A stretch of DNA of 64,000 nt from Closterium sp. Naga37s-1 (lineage: Eukaryota > Streptophyta > Zygnematophyceae > Desmidiales > Closteriaceae): the NCBI GenBank assembly GCA_947471745.1, contig CANJKZ010000093.1:811501-875500 (forward strand), read 5' to 3'. Each line of letters begins with the position of its first letter. Position 1 is the stretch's first letter. Shown here piece after piece: positions 24,771 to 36,300 of this stretch. Position numbers and translations under genes: made by a program. Below the pieces are notes generated by a model that saw only the letters and a program-made list of their open reading frames with translations, ran no database searches and had not been told where the DNA came from.

Positions 24771-25121
24771 CTCTGGCAAGGGTGCAGGAACATGGTGGGG
24801 CGAGGTGTGGTTGGGGTGCTGGGTACGCAAGGTACCTGATGACGGATTGGAGAAATGGGTGGAGAAACTGAGGTTCACCCCCCGTGAGCCAGCTGAGCAC
24901 CAGCAGGACGTGGCCTTAGGGGGCATGTATCCTCTGTACATAGTAAACTCGGTCCTTAGAAAAAAAAACCCAGAGGCCTCAGAGTAGCCTAAAAAAAAAC
25001 ACTGATAAATCAGAGAAAACTTAACTTTCAAAATCTCAACCCAGCAGGTACAGAGTTCCTTTAAAAAATGACTCTGATTTTAAGAGAAACAGAGTGATTT
25101 ACTCTGAAAAAATAGGGCCTG

Positions 25122-25129
25122 ATCCACTT
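25122..25129. repeat. Right target-site duplication of the hAT element
   Basis: ATCCACTT, identical to 14978-14985, following the right terminal TAGGGCCTG. Confidence 0.9.
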
Positions 25130-25404
25130 GGAATGGGTTCACGATTTCTGAACAAAAACTGGAATGAGCTTACAATTTCTGAATAAAAATCAGCGTGGTA
25201 CAAATTCCAAAAGGTGCCCTTGCACCTGCCCTCGCTCCTTGCTCTCCAAGGTGTCTAGACTCTAGCGGTTCGCACCACAGCGAGCGTGCCCTCCTTACCT
25301 AACCAAAACCGCGGCCGGGGAAAATCACAAAAAGGAGGCATGGGCCACGCTATGCTACTCTTTGCAGCAAAGAACCTCTAGTGGTGAAAGAAGACCCGCG
25401 CTGC

Positions 25405-28400
25405 TTATTCTTGCCTACTCAAGCCATCGGGTGATTGGCCTGTGCTGTTACTGGCCATGGACCAGTGGTTGTTGCCGGGGCACAAAGAACTGCCTCCCTT
25501 CACCCATCTCTCACTCCCTAAGTTACCATCAACGCTACCAGCGGCAGAAGGAGCAGCAGCAGCAGCAGCGACGGAATCACCAGCAGCAGAAGCAGGGGGG
25601 GGAGCAGCAGCAGCAGGCGCAGCAGCAGCAGGAGCAGCAGCAGCAGCAGTGGCGACTGGAACAGCCGGAGAAGCAGCAGGAGTAGAAGATGCAGCAGAGG
25701 GAGTGCGTTCGAGCACAGCAACAAGGTCTGCAACGCGGATGGGCTTGGAGAGAAACCCGTCCATGCCCGCATTGAGGCACTGCTGCCGGTCCGAGTGCAG
25801 CACGTTGGCTGTCATTGCCACTATGCGTGGCCGCACCCACCCCTCCTGCTGCGCCAACAGGTGGATGCGCTGGGTTGCCTCTATGCCATCCATCACTGGC
25901 ATCTGCAGGGAGGAGGGAAGGGCACGGGGGAGGGCCGCGGAGGGAAGGGGACGGGGGATGGGTGTGGGAAGACGAGGAGAGTTGGCGAGAGACGGAAGGA
26001 CTGATGAAGGAGAACGATTGGAAGTTGGCTCTCGAGTGACACTGCATTCAAGCCTTCATACAAACCCACTCCATGTGCTCACACATGGCGCACACACTTC
26101 ATGTCCCCAAGTGCACCCTCTGTATGTCACAGGTGCCCAGCCCACCTGAATGTCCATGAACACAAGGTCGTATATTTTAGAGGCGAGGGCATTGACAGCC
26201 TCCAGCCCCCATTGGCCGCCAGGTCCACAGTGTACCCCATGTTGCTCAGCATGCGCGTCGCCACACGCTGGTTTTAAGGCGCAAAGAAAACCGCATACAT
26301 GCCCACCTGAATGTCCATGAAGACGAGGTCGTATGTTTTGGTGGCGAGGGCATTGACGGCCTCGAGCCCATTGGCAGCCAGGTCCACTGTGTACCCCATG
26401 TTGCTCAGCATGCGCGTCGCCACGCGCTGATTCACCAGGTTGTCCTTGCTGCACAGAGCACGCGTGCCGGCAGGGGCATGTGTGGGCGTGGGGTTGGGGG
26501 TGGGGTTGGGGGAAGGGGGAAAGGGCAACGGGGTAAGCGAGCACACCAGGTCCACGGGCTGTACCCCCTGTTGCACGTGGCCATGCGTGCGCTGATTCAC
26601 CAGCTTGTCCTCCCTCCGCGCAACGCACAGCACACGTGCGGGTGGGTGTGTGTGTGCGGGTGATGGTGCGGTTGCGATTGCGGGTGAGAGCGGGCGCGGG
26701 GGAAGGTGGGGAAGGGCAAAGGGACGAGCGTGTTCAGGTGACGCACAACAGGAAGGGAGGACGCAGCCAGGGCGTTTGGGACGAAATGTAAGTTCAAGAC
26801 AACACGTGTGATATATTTCTTGCACATGCCGGTTATTCCGCTCCAGCAAATACAACACGACTGGGGAAGGGAAGGTTAGGGAACTCAAATTCCCGCTTCC
26901 AACCCTCCACTTCCCCATGCCCACCGCAGCTTGCCTTTTAACTCATTGCTGAAAGTCCACAACCCTCACAATCCCCAACCCGTCGCTAAGAGCCAGTGCA
27001 CGTGTTCACACTCACACAAGCAGTATCTTGAGAGGATGCTTGTCTGCCAGACCCAATATGAACCCGCCAGGTGTCGTGCGCTCATTCGCCACCCCTACTG
27101 CAATCAGATTCTGCCAGCTGTTGTTCCTCTTAGGCCTTTCTACAGCCCCCGCCTGCTCCGCCGCTCCCTGCCCTCCTCTTCCTTCTCCTCCTGCTCCTCC
27201 TGCTCCTCCTGCTCCTCCTGCTCCTCCTCGCCCTCCTCGCCCTCCTCGCCCTCCGCCTCCTCTTGCTCCAGGACTCACAACACCAATGCCGCTCACGTTG
27301 CTGCCACTACCATCACCAGCACCAGCGGCAGCAGAAGCAGCAGCAGCACCATCCACGGCAGCCCTACCATCCGACCCGTCAGCTCCACAGGAGCCCATTG
27401 TGGCATTACCACCACCACCACCATCGCCGCCGCGAACTGCCGCCAGAACAGCAGAGGAAGCCGAAGCAGGAGGCACGGAGGAAGGCTGGGGCATGGCACC
27501 GTGGTGGCTGGATCTGCTGTGGTTGAGCGCAGAAGCCGCAGCAGGAGCAGGAGCAGATGCAGTGGTGGTAGGAGTGGTAGTAGGGGAAGCAGCTGCCGGT
27601 GGGTGTGGGTGAGTAAGGGGAGATGGAGATGGAGGCGTGGCGAGGGGAGGGAAGGCGAGGAGCAGAGCGCGGGTGAAGAGGGACTGGCGCAGGGGCTTGG
27701 TTAGTGCTGCCATGCTGATGCTGGGGGCTGTCACGCGCACCTGGTGGGATGGGGGATGGGGAAGGGGGAGGGGGAGGGGGAGGGGGAGGGGGAGCGGGAG
27801 GGATGAGAGCGGGAGAGAAATAAAAGGGGAAGGAGAGAGAGGACTCGTGGGCGCGTGCGTGTGAGGGAGAAAGAGCGAGAGAGAGAGCGAGATACAGGGA
27901 GAGGGACACCAGCAGGGCGGGGGCTTCAGCGGGCTGAATGGATGGCGGGGCGGGAGGGCTGGCCTGGAGCTCCCTTGGGGGGGCCTTTCTGAGCTGATGG
28001 GGCCACGCACTTGCCTACCAGATGATAACGCAATGCACTGCACTACCACTAACCTGCATGTCTAGTCAAAGCGTGACGAAAAGAACAAGCTTGCGAAAGA
28101 GGAGGAGGCAGGTTGGGGGGGGAGCGGAGGGACAGTGGGCATGTGTGGAGTGAGTGAGTGAGTGAGTGAGGAGTGAGTGAGCGAGCATCAACACGGTGAC
28201 TTGAGGTTTCTGTGAAGCAGGGGAGGGGCAGCACAACGCATGGCACCTCCATGGCACAACGCATGGCACAACGCAGCACAACGCATGGCACAACGCATGG
28301 CACAACGCAGCACAACGCAGCACAACGCAGCACAGCGCAGCAGAACGCAGCACAGCGCAGCACAGCGCAGCAGAACGCAGCACAGCGCAGCGCAGCGCAG

Positions 28401-30713
28401 CACAGCGCAGCGCAGCGCAGCACAGCGCAGCACAACGCAGCACAGCGCAGCATAGCGCAGCGCACCTGGTTGGCGGTGCCGTAAGGGCAGAGCAGCAGCA
28501 CGCGCAGCCCCTCTGCCTGTGGCAAGGCGCTGAGCTGGTTCACCGCTGTCAGCCCGTCCATTCCCGGCATCTGACAGTCAATCCATACATGTGGGCACGG
28601 CGGGCGGGGAAGGGAAGGCACAGGATGAAGCAAAGGCAGAGGGGGAACCGAAGTACAGGGACGAATGAAGGGGAAGAAGGAACAAGGGCAGCAGAAACCA
28701 ATAGACTGGACACGAGAGAGGCCCATCCCGTGCTGTGCTCCTGGTGCCGGTGCTACCCGCGTTCCACGTAAGTTTCCCCTTACCACGTTATCCACCCCCT
28801 CACCTCGGTATGCCCACCCTACGTCCTGTCCCCCTCACCTCAGTATCGACGACCACGAGGCTGGGTGCGCGGGTGACATCGCAGGCTGCAACCTCCTCCA
28901 GCAGCTGCTCTCCACTCGTCAGCTCCCTCGTCGCAAACCCCAGCGCCTGCAGGTGCGCTGATACCATCGCACGCACCGCCGCACTGTCATCCACTACTAG
29001 GGCTGTGCGACCCTGCACTGCCCGGATCGGGCGCAGAGTCACTACTGCTGCGGGGTTGACTGCAGGGTCCATCACATGTTCTCCTCGCAGGGACTCTCGT
29101 GGGGAAAGCGCAGGGGAGGTTGGTGGGGCGTCTGTGAGGGCGAGTGTGCGAGTGTCTGTGGGGTGGCCAGTGGGGGGTTCTGTGGAGAGGGAGGAAGGAG
29201 GTGTGATGTGCGGTGAGGCGCGGGGAGCGGTGGTTGGGGAGGTGCGAGGGGTGGTCTGCCGGGAGGAGGAGCGCGGAGCGGTGTGGGTAACGTGTGGGGA
29301 GGGGCAGGGGCAGGGCGAGGGTGAGAGCGAGGGCGAGGGAGAGGGCGAGAGAGAGGGAGAGGGGCACGGTTGGTGGGAGGGTTGTGAGCCGTGTGAGTGG
29401 TGGTGACCCATGGTTGGTGGGGGTTCTTGGGAGGAGGGAAGTGGCAAGGACATGGGCACAGCAGGTGGAAAAGTGAAAGGATGCGACCCTTCCTGTTGCT
29501 GTTCCCCGGCAGCTTGCCGCCCCCCCAATTCGGTCACCATGTCAGACGCAGAGTCTTCCGTCCGGCGCTGAAACGTCCTCTCAATGTCACCACCATCTCT
29601 CCCACACGCCACCACCACCACGGCCTCACCAGATTTTCTCCCCACCATCCCCCCCACTACCCTTTCACTCTCCGCCACTGACCTTCGTCTCGCCCCTTCA
29701 TCATCCTCTCCCCTCTCCCTTTCCCCACTCGCCTCCCTAGGCCTCTTGCTACCCCGCCTCTCTCCCCCCACCACCTCCCCTGCCTTGCCATCAACAACCC
29801 CACCCTGCTCGCTCTCTCTTGCCCCCGCCCCCACCCCTTCCCTTGCCCCTGCCCCTACCCCTTCCCTTGTCCCTGCCCCTTCCCCTGCCCCTTCCCCTGC
29901 CCCTGCCCCTGCCCCTTCCCTTGCCCCTGCCCTTATTCCCACATCTCGTGCTCGCCCCACCCCTGCATCCGTCACTGCAATCGCACCCTCCCCCACCTCC
30001 CAGTTCCGCACCCCGCCATCCGCAGCAGTGCCCTGTGCAGCGCCGGGCACCAGTCCAGCATTCTCCATCAACCGCTGCCGGTACAGGGACGACCGCAGCT
30101 TCTGCCGCTCCTCCCACTCTGCTTCCACCCTCGCATGTGATCCTATCTCCGCCGCCGTCCCTGCTGCTGCCGCCGTTGCTGCTGCCGTTCCTGCTGAACC
30201 CATTCCTCTCAATCCTCTGTCCCCTCTCAATCCTCGCCCTCCCCACGCTCCTCCCACGCCTCTTCTGTCCGCCCCAGCTGCACCAGCAGTCGCAGCAGCA
30301 GCACCAGTGCTGCCTCCTGCCAGCGTAACACCTGGAGGAACAGCAGCGGCAGCAGCAGCAGCGGCAGCGGCAGCGGGAGCAGCAGGAGCAGAAGTGCTGG
30401 TGGTGGTCGTGGCGATGGTGGTGGTGACACCACTGCTCATGGCAGCAGAGCTTGGTGCGACAGCTGCTGTGGCAGGTGTGGGTGAAGGAGGAGGAAGATG
30501 GGGAGGTAGTGATGGCTGTGAGGCACACGACGCAGCGGCTGTGGCAATAGCTGTCGCACTGGCCATGGCAGGGGCAGCGGAGGGCACAGCACCGAGAGAA
30601 GAAGCGACAGGAGGAGCGCGAACAGGCAGAGGCGGTAGAGCAGAAGAGGCACATGCAGCAGGAGTAGCAGCAGGAGCAGCAGCAGGAGGAGCAGCAGGAG
30701 CAGCAGCAATAGA

Positions 30714-30800
<87 letters not shown>

Positions 30801-33269
30801 TGCAGCAGCAGCGACGGGGGCAGGCGTTGCTAATACAGGCTCTGTGGGCGGCGGGGGATAAAGAGCAATAGTGAAGTGGAATGTGGACCCTCTGTCCTCC
30901 CCTGCGCTCTCCACCCACATGCGCCCTCCCAGTAGCTCTGCCAGCTGCTTAGAAATCACCAATCCCAGCCCGGTGCCCCCAAACCGTCTCGTGGTGCTCG
31001 CATCCCCTTGGCTGAACGGCCGGAACAGGCGAGACATACGGTCAGGAGGGATACCGATTCCTGTGTCTGTGACTGTTACGTGTAACTCGTGGCTTGGGAG
31101 GGCTGAGTCGGAGAGGAGAGAGGAGGAGGTGTAGAGATAGGGCGAGCTGGGCGCGAGGGTGGAGAGGGAGGTGGTTGAGGAGGAGGAGGAGGAGGAAGAA
31201 GAGAAGATGGAGAGCGGTGCGGATGTGTTGAAAGGGAATAGCCCTGGTTGGTGTCCTGTTGTGGCAGCAGCAGCAGCAGTGGCACCAGTGGCAGTGGAAA
31301 CGCCATCGGTGATTTGGAGGAGGGAAGGAGGGTGGGAGTGGGAGAGGGGATGGGGGGGAAGGTGCGAGGAGGTGCGGGTGGCGGGCCAAGGGGAGGCGCG
31401 GGCACGGATGACAATCTCCCCTTGGTGCGTGAACTTGAGGGCGTTGGATATGAGATTCACCAGGATCTGATGCACGCACACGCACGCCGACAAAGGTGGG
31501 AGGGAGGACACGGGCGGGGGGAGGAAAGGGAAGGACGGCGAGTTGTAAAAGGGCAAAGGGATGAGGTTGAGGTGCGAAACACGTTAACTGTCTCCGGAAA
31601 AACAACTGAGGGACCAACCACACACCGAGAAAGAAGCAGGAGAAGGAAAAAATTCTGGCCTAACTTGTAAAAACTCGACTGTGCTCAATCCATCCATCCT
31701 TCATGTCGAACCAGCCATACCTCCCACCTTCCTACCTACCTGTGTGTCCCAAACTCCCGCCCTTCCTCTCCCAGCCTCCATGCATCATGCACGCACACGC
31801 TTATCCCCATGCCGCCCCACATCCTCACAGAACACGAACGCACGCACGCACCTGTCGGACGCGAGCGGGGTCAGTCTGGGCGATGGGAGGCACGGATGGG
31901 TCTGCAAACGACACCAGCTCCAGCCGCTTGTCCAGCGCCTTCAGCTGCCGTGGGGGGAAGGGGGGAGGGAGGGGAGGGTTCACGGAGGTGGGCGGGGAGA
32001 GGGGGGAGGAGCGGGGGGGTTTTGAGGCGCCTCAAACGACACCAGCTCCAGCCGCTTGTCCAGCGCCTTCAGCTGCCATACGGGGAAGCGCAAGGCGGAT
32101 GGGGGGAGAGGGGGAAGGTGAGGGGGAAGATGAGGTGGAAGGTGGGGGGGAAGGTGGGGGCGAAGGTGGGGGGGAAGATGGGGGGGGAGGTGGGGGGGAA
32201 GGTGGGAGGGAAGGTGGGAGGGAGGTGGGGACAGATTTGGGACAGAGCACGGGTGTGTGAGGATGGAGCAGAGGTGACTGTTGAAGTGATTGGGGGATGA
32301 GGCTAGCATAGCATGTGGCAGGGGGCAGCTCTGGGCTTGCAGCGGCTAGATACGAGATGCCTTGGACTGGTGTTGAAGGAAGCACCAAGTAAGAGGGCAT
32401 GATGAGGGCATGGGGGCATGCGGGCACAGGAGGGCATGCCACTCACAGCGAACATGTCAACAGTTTCCTCGAGGCACATGATGAGGGAGAAGGGGCAGCG
32501 ATCTTTTGAATAGACTCAAAAGTCACCTGAGGGGCATCTTACAGCGAACATGTCAACGGCCTCCTCAAGGCACATGATGAGGGAGAAGGGGCAGGGGCAG
32601 CGCCCTTTTGAATAGACTCAAATCAAAGGTCAACTCAGATGCCATGGCCACTCACAGCGAACATGTCAACGGCCTCCTCGAGGCACATCATGAGGGAGAA
32701 GGGGCAGAAGGGGCAGACGGGGCAGACGGGGCAGCACTCTTTTGAGTCGACACAACAGTCACCTCACCCCAGGGGCCAGGGCCACTCACAGCGAACATGT
32801 CAACAGCTTCCTCGAGGCACATCATGAGGGAGAAGGGGCAGAAGGGGCAGACGGGGCAGACGGGGCAGCACTCTTTTGAGTCGACACAACAGTCACCTCA
32901 CCCCAGGGGCCAGGGCCACTCACAGCGAACATGTCAACAGCTTCCTCGAGGCACATCATGAGGGAGAAGGGGCAGAAGGGGCAGACGGGGCAGACGGGGC
33001 AGCACTCTTTTGAGTCGACACAACAGTCACCTCACCCCAGGGGCCAGGGCCACTCACAGCGAACATGTCAACAGCTTCCTCGAGGCACATCATGAGGGAG
33101 AAGGGGCAGCGCTCGAGCGCGAGCTCCCCCGCCTCGATCTTGCTGAAGTCGAGGATGTCATCGATGATTGCCAGCAGCGCGTCGCCGCTGGTGCGGATGG
33201 TGTGCACGTACTGCTGCTGCTCGTCCGTTAGAGGCGTTGAGAGGATGAGGTTCGTCATGCCGATCACTG

Positions 33270-33301
<32 letters not shown>

Positions 33302-36300
33302 CACGCCTGGTGCGGGGGGGAAGGGGGGAGAGGAGGGAGGGAGTGAGGGAGGAGGCGGAGGGGAAGCGGGCGGGGTGGGGGGGGGGAGTGAGGAAGGGAG
33401 AGGGTGGGGGAGGGGAAGGGAGAGAGGAATTGAGTAGGGCGGAGGGGATGAGAGTGTGGAGGAAGGTGGAGTAGAGGGTGTCATGCAGGGCGATACGGAT
33501 GGTGAGGGGGGTGAGGGCGGAAAGAAAGCTGGGATTGGGTGTGCGCTGGAACGAAACAAGGAAGCAGGGAGCAGGGAGCGGGGAGCAGGCAGCAGGCAGC
33601 ACGCCGCACGCAGCACGCAGCAGAAAGAGCACGAGAGAGGGGGGGGGGGCGACGGGCAGGCACTGACGAGGAACTGGCTCTTGAGGCGGCTGGCGGACTC
33701 GGCCTCGAGGCGGGCGGCTCGGAGGTCCACCACGAGCTTCTCCAGCCGGTTCGCCTGCTCCAGTATCTTGGACCGCGATGCTTCCATGTCCTGTGAGCGT
33801 GGACGGGGAGGGGGGTTGAGAGAGGACGGAGGGGAAGGGAAGGGAGAGGTTTGTTGGAGTAAGGAAGGGCAATAAAGGGCTGCTGTGCCGGTCGGTTCGC
33901 CTGCTGCAGTATCTTGGACCGCGATGCTTCCATGTCCTGCCGCATGGAACAAGGGGCGGGCGGGGAGAGGAGGGCACGGGGGAATGCAAGGGGAACGGGG
34001 AGGGATGTTGGAGCGATTACGAGGGGAGGGGGGGGAGGGGGTAGGGATGGGAAATCGCAGGGATGTATGGGCGGGTGGGTGTGTGTGTCGGCACCGATCT
34101 ATCTACATCTTTAGATCAACTCTAAGATGCATAGATGCATAGCCACCACAACACAGCAACCGTCCGTGCCATCTGTGCCGTCCGTGCCGTGCCACGCCAC
34201 GCACCCGTGCGACGCGGTGCAGGTGCGGTGCTCCTGCACATCCTCCTGCAGCAGGCGTCTATGTTTGAGGCGCCTAAAAACTACACGCACCCGTGCGACG
34301 CGGTGCAGGTGCTCGCGTGCGCGCAGGTGCTCCTGCACCTCCTCCTGCAGCAGCCGGTTGCTCTCCTGCAGCTGCTGCGTGCGCTCCGCCACGCGCTGCT
34401 CCAGCTCCGCGTTCAGGCGCAGGATCTCGGCCTCCTTGCGCTTGAGCTCGCTGATGTCCGTGCTCACCCCTATCACCCCCACCAGCTGATTCGCCTCGTC
34501 CATCACTGGCGTGTCCACCACCTGAAAAAGGCGGGGGAAGAGGATGAGAGGGAGAGGAGGAGAGGGGGAGGGGGAGGGGAACACAGGGCGCGGGAAGGAA
34601 GTGGTGGGGCGGAAGAGGGGACAGAGAGGGGAGGGAGAGGGCGGATGAAGGACGGTGGGAGGGTGGAAAACAGTGCTTGACCTCGCCCATTGCAGGATCT
34701 CGGCCTCCTTGCGCTTCAGCTCGCTGATGTCCGTGCTCACGCCTATCACCCCCACCAGCTCATTCGCCTCGTCCATCACTGGCGTGTCCACCACCTGTGG
34801 AGCGGGGAGAGGAGGAGAGGGAGAGGAGGAGAGGGGGAGGGGGAGGGGTTGCAGGGCGCGGGAGGCAAGTGGAGAGGGAGAGTGGACAGGGAAGGGAGGG
34901 AGAAGGGAGGGAGAGGGGAGGGAGAGGGAGGATGAAGAACGGTGGGAGGGAGGAAAGCGGTGCTTGCTCTCGTCCATTGCTGATGTCCGTGCTCACGCCG
35001 ATCACCCCCACCAGCTGGTTCGCCTCGTCCATCACTGGCGTGTCCACCACCTGAAAGGGAGAGGGGAAGAGGGGGAGTGCAGGGAGGGGGGTGAGAGAGA
35101 GGGGATGGAGAGGGAGGGAGAAGGGAGGGGGGACGGGAGGGGAGAGGGGAAGGGAGAGGGGAGGGTAGAGGGGAGAGGGGAAGATGGATGAAGTGCTGGC
35201 GGGTCAACCAACACTATCTGGAGTGAGGCAGTGAGGAGGTGCGGCAAAAACACGGCGCCGTGGCATGCTGAGGGCGTGTGCTGAGAGGGGGTGCTGAGGG
35301 AGTGTGCCAAGGGAGTGTGCTGCTGAGGGGGGTTGCTGAGATAACTAGAAAGCACCCACTTCCCCTCCCCCCATCCCTCCCAATCCCAATCCCAATCACC
35401 ACCCGCGCAAACCAGCTCTCTCCAAGCAGCACCTCCAGCCGCCTGCTCACCCGCTCCCCCGCTTCCCCACTTCCCAGCAGCCCCGCTTCCCCCCCCCCCC
35501 ACGCCCCTGCACACACCATGATGTCAATGACGTTGCCGGCCTTGATGCGCACGGACCACTCGCCCTGTTCCCTCGCTTCCCCGCTCCCCCGATTCCCAGC
35601 TGCCCCACGCCCCAAGCCCCACGCCCCGCCCCCCCTCCCCCCCCCCCCTCACCCCACGCCGCTGCACACACCATGATGTCAACGACGTCCCCCGCCTTGG
35701 TGCGCACAGATCACTCGCCCTGCTCCCTCGCTTCCCCGCTCCCCCGATTCCCAGCTGCCCCACGCCAAACTCCCCACGCCCCACGCCTCACGCCCCACGC
35801 CCCGCCCTCCCCCTCCTCCCCCGGGCACACACCATGATTTCAATGACGTCCCCTGCCTTGGTGCGCACGGACCACTCGCCCGACCACTTGTCTCCGCGCG
35901 AAAGAGCGGCGAAGATCTGAATGCCGCACTCGCCCATGTCCTCCGCGGGTAGCGCCAGCACCTCGAACACCAGCCGCCCCAGCACCTCCTCCGGCTCCCA
36001 CCCGTAGATCTCCGTCGCCGCTCGGTTCCTGGGAGCGCAGGGGGGCGCGCGGGGGAAGGAGCGGGGGGAGGGGAGGAGCGGGGGGAGGGGGAGGTGAGGG
36101 GAGGGAGGAGGGAGAGAGGGAGAGGAAAGGGGGAAGGGGGGAAAGGGGGAAGGGGGGAAAGGGGAGGGGAAGAACGGGGAGGAAGGGAGGAAAGGGAGGG
36201 CGGAGGAAACGGAGAAAGGGGAGAATGGTGAGGAAAGGGAGGAAAGGGAGAAAAGGGAGGAAAGGGGGAAAGGGAAAGTGAGGGGCGGGATGGGAGGAAG

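Larger units (their letters stand above)
14986..25121 (-). mobile_element. hAT-superfamily DNA transposon, host of a nested copia element
   Basis: The left end is CAGGGCCTA; the right end read inward is CAGGCCCTA, an imperfect terminal inverted repeat with one mismatch in nine. The 8-bp duplication ATCCACTT on both sides is the length expected of hAT. Subterminal regions carry many copies of ACTCTGAT / TCAGAGTA (about 14950-15170 and 24960-25110), as in hAT ends where transposase binds. The leftward transposase gene lies in two blocks (22336-24770 and 15349-15795), parted by about 6.4 kb of copia sequence. The element would be about 3.7 kb without the insertion. A premature stop near 23528 and the insertion make it non-autonomous now. 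The intact duplication shows that it arrived by transposition and was not rearranged at its edges. Confidence 0.88.

Noticed and set aside
28049-28795. Cys/Ala-rich protein
   Set aside because: Only the [13 protein letters not shown] segment is a real exon (28466-28570); the rest is the CACAGCGCAG repeat and intron.
29584-30861. 425-codon open frame on the + strand
   Set aside because: It is the opposite-strand shadow of histidine-kinase exon 8; its Ala/Pro content comes from the same low-complexity repeats, while the minus strand has ATPase and receiver motifs.
32449-33060. Regularly spaced repeats that look CRISPR-like
   Set aside because: The units are 134 bp copies of an exon end with a donor site in a eukaryotic intron; there are no short unique spacers.
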